Below the pieces are notes generated by a model. It was not told the origin of the DNA. It did no database searches and was given only the letters and a program-made list of their open reading frames with translations. DNA of 64,000 nt from Exiguobacterium sp. 9-2 (GTDB lineage: Bacteria; Bacillota; Bacilli; Exiguobacteriales; Exiguobacteriaceae): NCBI RefSeq assembly GCF_036287235.1, contig NZ_CP142850.1, positions 1,018,001 to 1,082,000 on the forward strand, in the 5' to 3' direction. Shown here in pieces: positions 51,909 to 61,042 of the stretch (the first letter of the stretch is position 1; the number at the start of each line of letters is the position of its first letter). A program made the position numbers and the translations under genes.

Positions 51909-53738
51909 ATGGAGAGCTTAGAAGCGTTACTCACACCACCGCAAGAGATCGAACAAGAGAATGCAAACATTGATGGCAAAACACCACTTGCGAAGTTACA
52001 ACGGATTGCTGGGGAAGCAGCACGGCAGATGATGCGACGACATCTCGAAGCGGATGTCTTGCAGGCGCTTGACGACAACATTTTGTATATTCATGACGCC
52101 GATTATTATGTGACTGGGACGACGACTTGTGCCCAAATTCCGCTCGGTCAGTTACTCTCAAACGGATTTCAGACAACGCACGGTTCGATCCGTCCGGCGC
52201 AAGACATTCGTTCTGCCCTCGCCCTTGCGGCAATCATCGTCCAGGCGAATCAAAACATGCAGCATGGCGGACAAGCCTTCGCAACCTTTGATGATGATTT
52301 AGCGCCGTTCGTCGAAAAGACCTATCAACGGGAATGGACGAAACTAAATGACCTCGTTCCGCATTGGAAGCGGCGTAAGCGGGAGCGACATGCATGGCAG
52401 GAGACGTATGAAAAAACGTTTCAAGCATGTGAAGCATTCATTCATAATACGAATTCGATGCATTCGCGCGGTGGTGGACAGGTTCCGTTTTTATCCGTCA
52501 ATTACGGAACGAATACGACGTATGCAGGGCGGCTCTTCCAACGTGCCTTGCTAACAGCGACGGAGCGTGGGCTGGGCAAGGGTGAGACACCGATTTTTCC
52601 AATTCAGATCTATAAAGTGAAACAAGGAATCAATCTGTCACCAATGGACCCAAACTATGATTTGTTTCAACTCGCTACACGGGTAACAGGAAAGCGATTG
52701 TTTCCCAACTTTGCATTTCTCGATGCACCATTTAATCACCAGGAGCAACCGGGAAAAGCGGAAGTCGCGTATATGGGATGCCGGACCCGTGTATTCGAGG
52801 ATCGTGGAGACATACCGTCCGTCACAGGTCGTGGTAATTTATCCTTCACGAGCATCAATCTCGTCCGTTTGGCACTCCAGAGTCAAACCGTCGATCAAAT
52901 GTTCGAAGTCGTCCAAGATACGACAAGACTTGCATGCCGGCAACTCATCGCACGGTATGAGTTCCAGGCAAGTCGAACGGCTGACGAGTTTCCATTTTTA
53001 TATCAACACGTCTGGAAAGACGGTGAGACGCTAAGAAATACGGATCAGGTAGGTCCGGTCCTCAAACACGGGACGTTAGCGGTCGGCTTCATCGGACTTG
53101 CTGAATGTTTGTCCGTTCTGACGGGGAGTCATCATGGTTATTCCGAACTAGCACACCGAATTGGTCTTGCATTGATTCAAGCGATGCGGACGGTAGTCGA
53201 CAATTTTGGCGAACAGACAGGGTTGAACTTTAGTTTACTCGCAACTCCGGCCGAAGGATTATCCGGTAAGTTCACACTTCGCGATGTCAGTGACTTTGGT
53301 GAGATCGAAGGAGTGACAGATCGACCGTATTATACAAATTCCTTTCACATTCCTGTCGATGCGCCCGTGACGATCCGTGAGAAGATTCAACTCGAAGCCC
53401 CGTTCCATGCATTATGTAATGGCGGTCATATCACCTATGTCGAGACGGATGGTGCGCTTGCTGGAAATCCGGAAGCAATCGAAGACATCGTTCGTTTAAT
53501 GGCGGAGGCTGGAATCGGTTATGGATCAATCAATCATCCCGTCGATCGTTGTCTTGATTGCCGAACGGAGCAGACGATCGAGGATCAATGTCCGGTTTGC
53601 GGGAGTGGATCGATCGAACGCATTCGGCGCATCACCGGATATCTCGTCGGTACGCTGGACCGCTGGAATGAAGCGAAACGGGCAGAAGAGCAGAATCGGG
53701 TGAAACACGATGTTACGGGTCCTCTCGCTTCTTCCTGA
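51909..53738 (+). CDS. nrdD: Anaerobic ribonucleoside-triphosphate reductase
   Basis: A class III, oxygen-sensitive glycyl-radical enzyme that makes deoxynucleotides without oxygen. Key features are the NTNSMHSRGGGQVPF active-site block, a C-terminal zinc site with Cys548, Cys551, Cys561 and Cys564, and the radical site Gly577 in RRITGYLVG. At 609 residues it is shorter than enzymes with an N-terminal ATP-cone; I see no ATP-cone here. GAGGAAGAAG precedes the ATG. It overlaps nrdG by 29 bases. Confidence 0.93.
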   Translation: MESLEALLTPPQEIEQENANIDGKTPLAKLQRIAGEAARQMMRRHLEADVLQALDDNILYIHDADYYVTGTTTCAQIPLGQLLSNGFQTTHGSIRPAQDIRSALALAAIIVQANQNMQHGGQAFATFDDDLAPFVEKTYQREWTKLNDLVPHWKRRKRERHAWQETYEKTFQACEAFIHNTNSMHSRGGGQVPFLSVNYGTNTTYAGRLFQRALLTATERGLGKGETPIFPIQIYKVKQGINLSPMDPNYDLFQLATRVTGKRLFPNFAFLDAPFNHQEQPGKAEVAYMGCRTRVFEDRGDIPSVTGRGNLSFTSINLVRLALQSQTVDQMFEVVQDTTRLACRQLIARYEFQASRTADEFPFLYQHVWKDGETLRNTDQVGPVLKHGTLAVGFIGLAECLSVLTGSHHGYSELAHRIGLALIQAMRTVVDNFGEQTGLNFSLLATPAEGLSGKFTLRDVSDFGEIEGVTDRPYYTNSFHIPVDAPVTIREKIQLEAPFHALCNGGHITYVETDGALAGNPEAIEDIVRLMAEAGIGYGSINHPVDRCLDCRTEQTIEDQCPVCGSGSIERIRRITGYLVGTLDRWNEAKRAEEQNRVKHDVTGPLASS

Positions 53739-54174
53739 CTCCGTCGTCGATGGTCCCGGTTTACGAACGGTGTTATTTCTTGCCGGTTGTCCGCATCACT
53801 GTGCCGGCTGTCATAATCCGTCCTCCTGGGATCCTGCAGGTGGCGTAGCTTGGACAATTGACGAGACGGTCGCGCGGATTCAAGCAACCGGTCACCGGCG
53901 CCTGACGCTATCCGGTGGGGAACCGTTGTTACAAGCAATAGCGCTCTATCGGCTACTAGAACGACTCGGACCAGACTATGAAGTGATCTTGTATACGGGC
54001 TATGTGTTGGAAGAGATCATTAAGCACCGAGAATGGCACCCTTTGTTACGCCGACTAGATGGATTGATTGATGGTCCGTTCATCCTATCGAAACTTGACC
54101 GAACGACAAGCTTTCGGGGGAGTACGAATCAACGAATGTATGATCGACAGCATTTAAACAAACGTTTGGATTAG
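53710..54174 (+). CDS. nrdG: Anaerobic ribonucleotide reductase activase
   Basis: A radical SAM protein that generates the glycyl radical on NrdD. The [4Fe-4S] cluster motif is CxxxCxxC with Cys27, Cys31 and Cys34 (GCPHHCAGCHN), and the SGGEPLLQ motif for SAM binding follows. Length 154 is normal. It starts inside the end of nrdD, implying coupled translation. The paired genes show that the organism can replicate anaerobically. Confidence 0.93.
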   Translation: MLRVLSLLPDSVVDGPGLRTVLFLAGCPHHCAGCHNPSSWDPAGGVAWTIDETVARIQATGHRRLTLSGGEPLLQAIALYRLLERLGPDYEVILYTGYVLEEIIKHREWHPLLRRLDGLIDGPFILSKLDRTTSFRGSTNQRMYDRQHLNKRLD

Positions 54175-54210
54175 ACAAAAACTCCCCCATCTTTTTAGAC
54201 AGGGGAGAAT
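54174..54210 (-). terminator. Terminator of the MFS transporter gene (minus strand)
   Basis: CTCCCC (54182-54187) pairs with GGGGAG (54202-54207). On the minus strand the hairpin is followed by a T run (the AAAAA at 54177-54181). The plus strand lacks a T-tract, so it mainly serves the convergent gene. Confidence 0.7.
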
Positions 54211-54214
54211 CAAA

Positions 54215-55687
54215 TCATGCATATTTTTGTTCTTGATCGACGGATTCGACGACTGCGAGTGTCGTTGTCCGTCGTTTTTTGATGAAAAACGATAAAATCA
54301 AAGCAGCAAGTGCGAGTAACGTCGCGATGAAGAACGTATCATTGATTCCTTCGATCATCGCCTGCATCTGCAACCATTCCGGATTAGCGGCTTCTGGTTG
54401 TGAAGCGAGTTCCGGAACGTGATGTTTCGTCCGCGATGTCATGATCGTCACGAGCAGACCTGAACCAATTGCACCCGATACTTGTGACAACGTGTTGTTT
54501 AATGCCGTCCCGTGAGGTGTCAAATGTTGCGGAATATGATTCAATCCGTTCGTCATGACCGGCATCATGACCATCGAGATTCCAAGGAAACGTAACGTAT
54601 ACATGATGACGAGGAACGCGTATGACGTATCCGCAGCTAGCTGACTGAATGAGAACGTCGTCAAGACCGTCAGTGATAAGCCGATGATGGCAAGGATGCG
54701 AGCACCAAATCGGTCGAAGAGACGACCTGTTATTGGTGACATAATCGCCATAACGATCGCACCCGGTAACATCAAGAGACCAGAGTGAAATGGTGAGATG
54801 CCACGAATTGTCTGGATGTAGATCGGCATCAAGATCATCGCGGAGAACATTGACATGTTCAAGACCATTGAAATCCCTTGCGATAAAGCGAACATCGGAT
54901 ACCGGAAAATACCAAACTCAAGCATCGGTTCTTCGAGCATGAATTGACGTATAATGAAGGAAGTCAAACTGATTACACCGATGATCAATGATCCGATGAC
55001 CGTCCAAGATCCCCATCCGGCAGAACCGGCGGAACTAAATCCATACAACAAACCACCGAAGCCGAAGCTTGAAAGGACGAGTGAGAACAAATCGAGCTTA
55101 AGTGAACTTTGAACCGTCTCTTTCTTCAATAAGAAAGCACCCGTGAAGAGTACGAGCAATGCGATCGGTGTGACGAGATGGAACAACATCCGCCACTCAT
55201 AATGTTCAAGAATCCACCCGGACAATGTCGGTCCGATTGCTGGAGCAAAGGTGATGACGAGTCCGAAGATTCCCATCGCTTGCCCGCGCTTTTCGATTGG
55301 GAAACCGGTCAAGAGAACGTTCATTAACAGTGGCATCATGATCGCGGAACCCGACGCCTGCATCATGCGCGCACCGAGTAGAAGCGGGAAGATGTGTGCT
55401 TGTCCGGCGATAATCGTTCCGAGTGAGAACAATGTCATCGCCGTCAAGAACAGTTGACGCGTTGAGAACTTTTGGACGAGGAATGCTGACGTCGGAATCA
55501 TGATTCCATTGACGAGCATATATCCCGTCGTCAACCACTGGGCGGTGCTTGCCTGAATACCGAACGATTTCATGATCGATGGTAAGGCGATGTTGAGTAA
55601 CGTCGAGTTTAGGACCGCAACGAACGCACCTGCCATGAGGACAGCTAAAATTAAATAAAGTCGTGATGATTGCTTGCTTGATTGCAT
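54215..55687 (-). CDS. MFS multidrug efflux transporter (DHA2 family, 14 TM)
   Basis: A proton-driven exporter of the EmrB/QacA (DHA2) group, 490 residues with about 14 hydrophobic segments. LNSTLLNIALPSIMKSF, which corresponds to motif D1, and GARMMQASGSAIMMPLL and FGLVITFAPAIGPTLSGWI, which is motif C of drug antiporters, are visible. AAAGGAG precedes the ATG. It is divergent from a TetR-type regulator gene, with a palindrome between, which suggests a drug-inducible pump. The substrate is unknown. Lipid or lincosamide export (LmrB-type) is another option. Confidence 0.88.
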   Translation of the reverse strand: MQSSKQSSRLYLILAVLMAGAFVAVLNSTLLNIALPSIMKSFGIQASTAQWLTTGYMLVNGIMIPTSAFLVQKFSTRQLFLTAMTLFSLGTIIAGQAHIFPLLLGARMMQASGSAIMMPLLMNVLLTGFPIEKRGQAMGIFGLVITFAPAIGPTLSGWILEHYEWRMLFHLVTPIALLVLFTGAFLLKKETVQSSLKLDLFSLVLSSFGFGGLLYGFSSAGSAGWGSWTVIGSLIIGVISLTSFIIRQFMLEEPMLEFGIFRYPMFALSQGISMVLNMSMFSAMILMPIYIQTIRGISPFHSGLLMLPGAIVMAIMSPITGRLFDRFGARILAIIGLSLTVLTTFSFSQLAADTSYAFLVIMYTLRFLGISMVMMPVMTNGLNHIPQHLTPHGTALNNTLSQVSGAIGSGLLVTIMTSRTKHHVPELASQPEAANPEWLQMQAMIEGINDTFFIATLLALAALILSFFIKKRRTTTLAVVESVDQEQKYA

Positions 55688-55712
55688 TTCGTTATGCTCC
55701 TTTTGTACTACG

Positions 55713-55730
55713 AGTCTAAAATGTTAGACT
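55713..55730. promoter_or_regulatory. Palindromic operator candidate between the MFS and TetR genes
   Basis: AGTCTAA-N4-TTAGACT is a perfect 7-base inverted repeat 26 bases upstream of the transporter start, in its promoter region. It is well placed for control by the divergent TetR-family protein. Confidence 0.65.
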
Positions 55731-55778
55731 TGAATTCTATGACTGACTTGGCTATCTTACCAGCAGAAGTCGAATGAG

Positions 55779-55807
55779 TTCAAATTATTTGCTTCATACA
55801 CTAAAAT
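55779..55807 (+). promoter_or_regulatory. Possible promoter of the tetR-family gene
   Basis: TTCAAA at 55779-55784, a 17-base spacer, and TAAAAT at 55802-55807. Confidence 0.4.
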
Positions 55808-55849
55808 AAGTGGTTGTCGAACCAATTATGAACAGAAAAGGACAAGACC

Positions 55850-56758
55850 ATGAATCCAAAAAAGAAACAATTATTAGATGCTGCCTATCAACTATTCGTC
55901 GAAAAGGGTTATCAATCGACATCCATTCAGGATATTCTCGAACACAGTAACGTTTCTAAAGGGACGTTCTATAATTACTTCTCCTCTAAAAACGAATTAT
56001 TCATTGATGTCTTTAATACCGTCTTTGAAAAAATGCGGATCGCGCGTAAGGAAATTCTCGTCGGACGGGATGTCTCGGATTACGAGACGTTCATTCAACA
56101 AGGAAACTGTTATTTGGAATTGATGCAAAAATATAAACTATATACATTGTTCGAAGAGGCGATTGCTTCGAACGAAAAAGAACTCAAGACGTTCATGGAA
56201 AACAATCGTCTTCTTGAGATCGAGTGGACGTTCGAACGATTACGTGATTTATTCGGTCAGACGAAGGAACCGTACCTTCTAGATTTAGCAGTCATTTATA
56301 CGGGGATGTTGCAATATGCAATGTACTTCTTCCGTCAATCTGAGCCGAACACTCAACCAGAACGGGTCGTCCGCTATGTGTTCAATCGGTTGACGCATCT
56401 CGTCGAAGACGTCAGTCGGACGGAGGAACAGTTGATTCCGCCACGATTCCTATCGGTCTGGCTCGATCGTCCACAAGATGAAGTCGTCATCCGGAAGGAT
56501 TTATTCGAAAAGACGAGCGCACATATGAAGCGTTTGATCACCTTGTCTTCGATTTCCGAAGAATCGAAGGAAGCACATGAAGAAGTTCTCGATTTCATCT
56601 ATGAGGAATTGCTCGAACGTAAGAAACCGAAAATCCATCTCCTGCGCCGGGCACTCGAGACGATGGATGAAGATCCGGTCTTTGCGGGCCAGGAAATCAT
56701 GGCGACTTATAAAACGATGGTCGATGAGATTGCCCGCATTCGGACCAAAACTTCCTAA
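55850..56758 (+). CDS. TetR/AcrR family regulator (long form)
   Basis: The N-terminal TetR helix-turn-helix is clear (about residues 5-55; KKKQLLDAAYQLFVEKGYQSTSIQDI, VSKGTFYNYFSSK). The C-terminal ligand domain is all-helical. At 302 residues it is about 100 longer than usual TetR proteins; the extra C-terminal part (from about 200) is helical and charged, without a known domain. It is divergent from an MFS exporter whose promoter contains a good palindrome, so it most likely represses that pump and perhaps itself. Confidence 0.87.
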   Translation: MNPKKKQLLDAAYQLFVEKGYQSTSIQDILEHSNVSKGTFYNYFSSKNELFIDVFNTVFEKMRIARKEILVGRDVSDYETFIQQGNCYLELMQKYKLYTLFEEAIASNEKELKTFMENNRLLEIEWTFERLRDLFGQTKEPYLLDLAVIYTGMLQYAMYFFRQSEPNTQPERVVRYVFNRLTHLVEDVSRTEEQLIPPRFLSVWLDRPQDEVVIRKDLFEKTSAHMKRLITLSSISEESKEAHEEVLDFIYEELLERKKPKIHLLRRALETMDEDPVFAGQEIMATYKTMVDEIARIRTKTS

Positions 56759-56830
56759 AAAGGTTGCTTTTTGAAACCGATCCAATTACACTGAGATCAT
56801 TCATGTTAGAAAAGGGGTCTCAATCATCAT

Positions 56831-58273
56831 ATGTTTACTCAATGGAAAAAAGAGTGGTTCTTGCAACCAAAAGCGGATTTGTTGTCCGGAATCGTCGTTG
56901 CCTTAGCACTCGTCCCGGAAGCAATCGCGTTTTCGCTGATCGCTGGTGTCAACCCGATGGTTGGGCTATACGCTTCCGTTATCATTGCAATTGTCATCTC
57001 GATTGCTGGTGGTCGCCCTGGAATGATTTCGGCTGCGACTGGCGCGATGGCACTCGTCGTCGTTCAGCTCGTCAAAGATCACGGTGTTGATTATTTACTA
57101 GCTGCCGGTATACTTGCCGGAATTCTACAAATCGCGTTCGGCTTTTTAGGAATTGCCAAGTTATTACGATTCATTCCTCGAGCTGTCATGGTCGGATTCG
57201 TCAATGCGCTCGCCATTCTGATTTTCTCGGCGCAATTGCCACAGTTCGAAGGGCAAAACTGGATTATGTATGCGATGGTCGCCGCGTCACTCGCCATCAT
57301 CTTGTTATTTCCACGGGTTACGAAAGCGATTCCGGCGCCACTTGTTGCGATCACGATCATGACGGTATTAACAGTCGTCTTTTCGCTCGATACCCGTGTC
57401 ATCGGGGATATGGGACAAATCGAAGCGGCGTTACCAAGCTTCTTCTTGCCAGATGTCCCGTTCTCACTCGAGACGCTTCAAATCATCTTCCCATATGCCT
57501 TGTCACTCGCATTCGTTGGTTTGATCGAATCGTTACTGACAGCACGAATCGTTGATGAAATGACGGATACGACGTCGAACAAAGCGATGGAATCGCGCGG
57601 ACAAGGAATTGCGAACATTATCGCCGGTATGTTCGGTGGAATGCCAGGTTGTGCGATGATCGGGCAATCAGTCATCAATGTCACATCCGGTGGACGCGGT
57701 CGCTTGTCGACGTTGACAGCAGGTGTGTTTTTGATGCTATTGATGTTTACGATGAACGATCTATTGATGACGATTCCAATGGGAGCACTTGTCGGTGTCA
57801 TGTTCTTCGTCTCGTATGCGACGTTTGACTGGGACTCATTCAAGATGCTCAAGACGTCACCGAAAAGTGATTCTGCGGTCATGCTCGCGACCGTGCTCGT
57901 GACGGTATTGACGCATGACTTATCGATGGGTGTCCTTGTCGGGATCTTGCTTGCAGCGTTATTATTCGCGTCAAAAATTTCTCGCATCCAAGTCGAGCGT
58001 GAGGAGCAAACAGAACGAGTCCGTTATACGATCCGTGGACCGTTATTCTTTGCGTCGACGACTGCATTTGCGGAACAGTTCCAGCTCGATGCTGATCTAT
58101 CATCGATCATCACGCTCGATTTCTCAGCGTGTCACTTATTTGATGATTCAGCCATCGAAGCGATCGAGAACGTCGTCTTGAAATATGAACGACTCGGCAA
58201 AAAAGTTGAATTGGTAGGATTAAATGAAGAGTCTCAGGCTCTTGTTGATCGATTAGCGCAACGGATTGCATAA
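56831..58273 (+). CDS. SulP family anion transporter
   Basis: A SLC26/SulP permease with a membrane part of about 11-14 segments (residues 15-385) and a C-terminal cytosolic STAS domain (about 400-480). The N-terminal PKADLLSGIVVALALVPEAIAFSLIAGV is the SulP start signature, and GMFGGMPGCAMIGQSVINV is a conserved core region. Substrate could be sulfate, bicarbonate or another anion; no carbonic anhydrase or sulfate genes lie nearby. AAAAGGGG lies rather far (about 13 bases) from the ATG. Confidence 0.88.
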   Translation: MFTQWKKEWFLQPKADLLSGIVVALALVPEAIAFSLIAGVNPMVGLYASVIIAIVISIAGGRPGMISAATGAMALVVVQLVKDHGVDYLLAAGILAGILQIAFGFLGIAKLLRFIPRAVMVGFVNALAILIFSAQLPQFEGQNWIMYAMVAASLAIILLFPRVTKAIPAPLVAITIMTVLTVVFSLDTRVIGDMGQIEAALPSFFLPDVPFSLETLQIIFPYALSLAFVGLIESLLTARIVDEMTDTTSNKAMESRGQGIANIIAGMFGGMPGCAMIGQSVINVTSGGRGRLSTLTAGVFLMLLMFTMNDLLMTIPMGALVGVMFFVSYATFDWDSFKMLKTSPKSDSAVMLATVLVTVLTHDLSMGVLVGILLAALLFASKISRIQVEREEQTERVRYTIRGPLFFASTTAFAEQFQLDADLSSIITLDFSACHLFDDSAIEAIENVVLKYERLGKKVELVGLNEESQALVDRLAQRIA

Positions 58274-58284
58274 TGAATTTTATC

Positions 58285-58330
58285 AAAGGGGTAGCATTCC
58301 TAGGTACATGGGAATGCTACCCCTTTCTAT
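58285..58330 (+). terminator. Terminator of the SulP gene
   Basis: A perfect stem of 16 pairs (58285-58300 with 58311-58326) with a 10-base loop. The A-rich left and T-rich right ends make it potentially bidirectional. Confidence 0.88.
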
Positions 58331-58420
58331 TATCTTGACGAGTCATATAAGTACTATATATCCGATAGTTGTATGATGTGATAAGGTGTAAACTATTAAA
58401 GAAAGTTATCTGAACTAACG

Positions 58421-58449
58421 TTAAAAATATTAATTAAACTCACTATAAT
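58421..58449 (+). promoter_or_regulatory. Possible promoter of the AT-rich orphan gene
   Basis: TTAAAA, a 17-base spacer, and TATAAT at 58444-58449, 20 bases before the start codon. In such AT-rich DNA chance matches are common. Confidence 0.35.
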
Positions 58450-58469
58450 AAATAAACGAGGTTCACTAA

Positions 58470-58922
58470 ATGAAAAATTACCACCTGAATAGAATAATCA
58501 ATTTAAGGTCGGTCGAAGCATATTTTTTGAGAACTGGTTATTTAACACCACCTATTTATTGCATGATACTGATTGATTATCAACGTCCTAGCACAATTGA
58601 CGATTTTCCTTATTTAAAAAATATTGATGGAATCTCGGAAGACGAATTCGGAGATGATAATTATATTAAGGCACTCATTATTTCATCTGAGGAAGTTACT
58701 CAAGAAACGTATGATGAGTTATGTATAGTGGCGGGTGGGTTTTTAGAGGATAAAGAAGAATGTCGATGGAACTTTGATGTTGAAGTTATTGATGATTTTA
58801 AACAAAAAAATAATTTGAACGACATTTTTCCATTACTTCAAAACATATTAGAAAAATACAATTGTTCAATAAACGTTGATCATATTCCTATAGAAAAGTT
58901 TAACTTCTTATCGCAAGAATAA
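58470..58922 (+). CDS. Orphan AT-rich gene, unknown function (150 residues)
   Basis: I do not recognise the family. The product is soluble and acidic with clusters of Asp/Glu, two cysteines in the middle (around residues 85 and 98) and one late, and no membrane segment or signal. Codon use is strongly AT-biased: bases 58801-58860 contain only 12 G or C out of 60, against about half in neighbours. The surrounding non-coding DNA is also AT-rich, which suggests recent transfer. Size and acidity fit immunity-type proteins of polymorphic toxin systems, but no toxin gene is near. ACGAGG is only a fair ribosome binding site. Confidence 0.65.
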   Translation: MKNYHLNRIINLRSVEAYFLRTGYLTPPIYCMILIDYQRPSTIDDFPYLKNIDGISEDEFGDDNYIKALIISSEEVTQETYDELCIVAGGFLEDKEECRWNFDVEVIDDFKQKNNLNDIFPLLQNILEKYNCSINVDHIPIEKFNFLSQE

Positions 58923-59183
58923 ACAATTTTAGGATGTTTCAATATTTAAATGTACTATTTGTTCAATATGATTCATGAGATAACTATTTATAACGGATGA
59001 TTTCATAATTTTTCACCAGATAAAACGAACAACAAGATCGAGGAACGATTGAGTAACATGTATAGATGGTGCTCTATCTTTGAAAATAATAGTAAAATGA
59101 TTTTAGGACTGAATATAGGCTGAAGAGGTTAGGTGCGACGGGTTATCCGTTTCGCTATACTAAAAATAAAGGGGGCATTTAAG

Positions 59184-60008
59184 ATGAAATGGTTTCGATT
59201 TGAGCAAGACGGAAAAGTTGGCATCGGGGTTGAACAACAGGGCACTACATATGATGTAACAGGGCAAGTCTACACCGATTCATTGCTTGAAGTGATTTCA
59301 CGTGAGTTTGATGTTGATCTTGATTTAGATATCGCACCACTACTTAAAGGGGATGTGCGACAACTCGCACCGTATGTACCAGCACGAAATGTCATTTGCG
59401 TCGGCAAGAACTATGCTGATCATATCAAAGAGATGGATACGGCGGGAGCAGGGAAATTCGTCTTGTTCACGAAAGCACCGACGTCGATCGTCGGTCCGTT
59501 CGAACCAATCGAACGGCATGCGGATTTGACGAAGCAACTGGATTATGAAGGAGAACTCGCCATCATCATCGGCAAGACAGGGCGTGATCTGACACCAGAA
59601 AATGCGCTTGATCATGTGTTTGGCTACAGTATTGTCAATGACGTGACGGCACGGGATTTACAAAAAGAACACGTCCAGTTCTTCCGTGGTAAATCACTCG
59701 ATGGGTTCTGTCCGTTCGGACCGGTCATCGTCTCAGCGGATAGCTTTGATCCAAGTGACGTCCTCGTCGAGACACGTGTGAACGGACAACTCCGACAGTC
59801 AGGATCAACCGCCTTAATGTTGCGTGACGTCGTAACGATTTTAGTGGAAGTGTCACGTGGGATGACGCTTGAAGCCGGAGATGTCATCGCGACAGGAACT
59901 CCAGCTGGTGTCGGACATGGTATGAAACCACCGGTCTACCTTCAGACAGGGGATGTCGTCGAAGTATCGATTGAAGGAATCGGTCGTTTACAAAATGAAG
60001 TCCAGTGA
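59184..60008 (+). CDS. Fumarylacetoacetate hydrolase family protein
   Basis: A metal-dependent C-C bond hydrolase or decarboxylase fold. Typical motifs are VGKNYADHIKEM, the metal-binding LDYEGELAIIIGK, SIVNDVTARDLQ, GKSLDGFCPFGP and GDVIATGTPAGVGHG. Total 274 residues with the usual short N-terminal extension. Bacterial relatives act on acylpyruvates, oxaloacetate or catechol-pathway products; the substrate cannot be told here. The ATG at 59184 has AAAGGGGG 9 bases upstream. It stands alone, followed by a terminator. Confidence 0.88.
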   Translation: MKWFRFEQDGKVGIGVEQQGTTYDVTGQVYTDSLLEVISREFDVDLDLDIAPLLKGDVRQLAPYVPARNVICVGKNYADHIKEMDTAGAGKFVLFTKAPTSIVGPFEPIERHADLTKQLDYEGELAIIIGKTGRDLTPENALDHVFGYSIVNDVTARDLQKEHVQFFRGKSLDGFCPFGPVIVSADSFDPSDVLVETRVNGQLRQSGSTALMLRDVVTILVEVSRGMTLEAGDVIATGTPAGVGHGMKPPVYLQTGDVVEVSIEGIGRLQNEVQ

Positions 60009-60040
60009 ACGAAGATGACCGAATTGATTGAATTGCATTC

Positions 60041-60080
60041 ACCGCTTTCCAAATTACTTTGGAAAGTGGTTTTTTATTTT
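60041..60080 (+). terminator. Terminator of the FAH-family gene
   Basis: A 13-base stem (60041-60053 with 60058-60070, one G-T pair) is followed by six Ts. Confidence 0.88.
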
Positions 60081-60154
60081 GTGAAAATCGTCAAAAATTT
60101 AAAAAATGATTGATTTCAAAAAATAAAACAGTCATAAAATGACCGTTTTTGATG

Positions 60155-60272
60155 TATAATGAAACTATAAGAACGGTTTCATGTCGAAAAAAGTCGTATT
60201 TTGAACGTTTTATAAAGAATTTATATAAATTTTGAACGTTTTTGATTGATTTTTATATGTAAACGCTTTATA
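60155..60272 (+). promoter_or_regulatory. Regulatory region of the fructose operon (-10 element, FruR repeat candidates, CRE)
   Basis: A consensus TATAAT (60155-60160) is followed by two identical 13-base sites, TTTTGAACGTTTT at 60199-60211 and 60230-60242. They start 31 bases apart (about three helical turns) and are candidate FruR operators. A related GAACGGTTTC lies near 60171-60180. ATGTAAACGCTTTATA (60257-60272) fits most of the catabolite responsive element consensus. Together they suggest fructose induction and CcpA repression. The -35 is weak. Confidence 0.6.
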
Positions 60273-60295
60273 TTAAAGATGCGGAGGGAAACCTT

Positions 60296-61042
60296 ATGTT
60301 AACCAAAAAACGCCATCAACTCATCCTTGAGCTTTTAGCCCGAGAAGAAGTCGTCAAGATGCAAAAGATCGTCGAACAAACCGGTGCAAGTGAATCCACG
60401 ATTCGTCGGGATTTATCACAACTCGAGACAGCAGGTCACCTGCGTCGAGTGCACGGGGGAGCAACAGCAAACCATTTGCAAATTGAAGAACTGAGTTACT
60501 TCGAGAAGAGTGATCAGCATGTCGAAGAGAAGGAACGGATCGCGCGAGCGGCTGCCGACCTGATTGAAGACGGTATGTATGTCTATCTCGATGCCGGAAC
60601 GACGACGCTTGCCATCGTTCCGTATCTCGAAGAGAAGGCGATTACGGTCGTAACGAACAGTCTTCCTCTAGCGAACACGTTACTCTATCACCGTATCCCG
60701 ACGTTCGTCGTCGGAGGGCAACTCAAGCATTCAACGCAGGCACTCGTCGGTTACAACGCACGTGAAGGAATGTTGATTTACCATTTTGATGTCGCGTTCC
60801 TTGGGATGAACGGTGTTCATCCGGCACAAGGTTTCACGACACCAGATCCGGAAGAGGCACTCGTAAAGAAGACAGCGATCGAATTAGCAAAACAATCGTA
60901 TGTACTCGTCGATGAGACGAAGCTGGATGCGATCAGCTTCAGTCGGGTGGCGTCCTTGCAAGCGGCGACGATCATCACGACGACATCCAGTGAGCAAGCA
61001 GCGAAATACAGTCAATACACAGAGGTGGTGAACGCGAAATGA
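60296..61042 (+). CDS. fruR: DeoR-family fructose operon repressor
   Basis: A 248-residue DeoR/GlpR regulator. The helix-turn-helix with the signature ASESTIRRDLSQLE covers about residues 1-55. The sugar-phosphate sensing ISOCOT-like domain follows, with LDAGTTT, VVTNSLPLA and FLGMNGVHPAQGFTTPD. Position ahead of fruK and fruA implies response to fructose 1-phosphate. GCGGAGGGA precedes the ATG. It overlaps fruK by ATGA. Confidence 0.92.
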   Translation: MLTKKRHQLILELLAREEVVKMQKIVEQTGASESTIRRDLSQLETAGHLRRVHGGATANHLQIEELSYFEKSDQHVEEKERIARAAADLIEDGMYVYLDAGTTTLAIVPYLEEKAITVVTNSLPLANTLLYHRIPTFVVGGQLKHSTQALVGYNAREGMLIYHFDVAFLGMNGVHPAQGFTTPDPEEALVKKTAIELAKQSYVLVDETKLDAISFSRVASLQAATIITTTSSEQAAKYSQYTEVVNAK

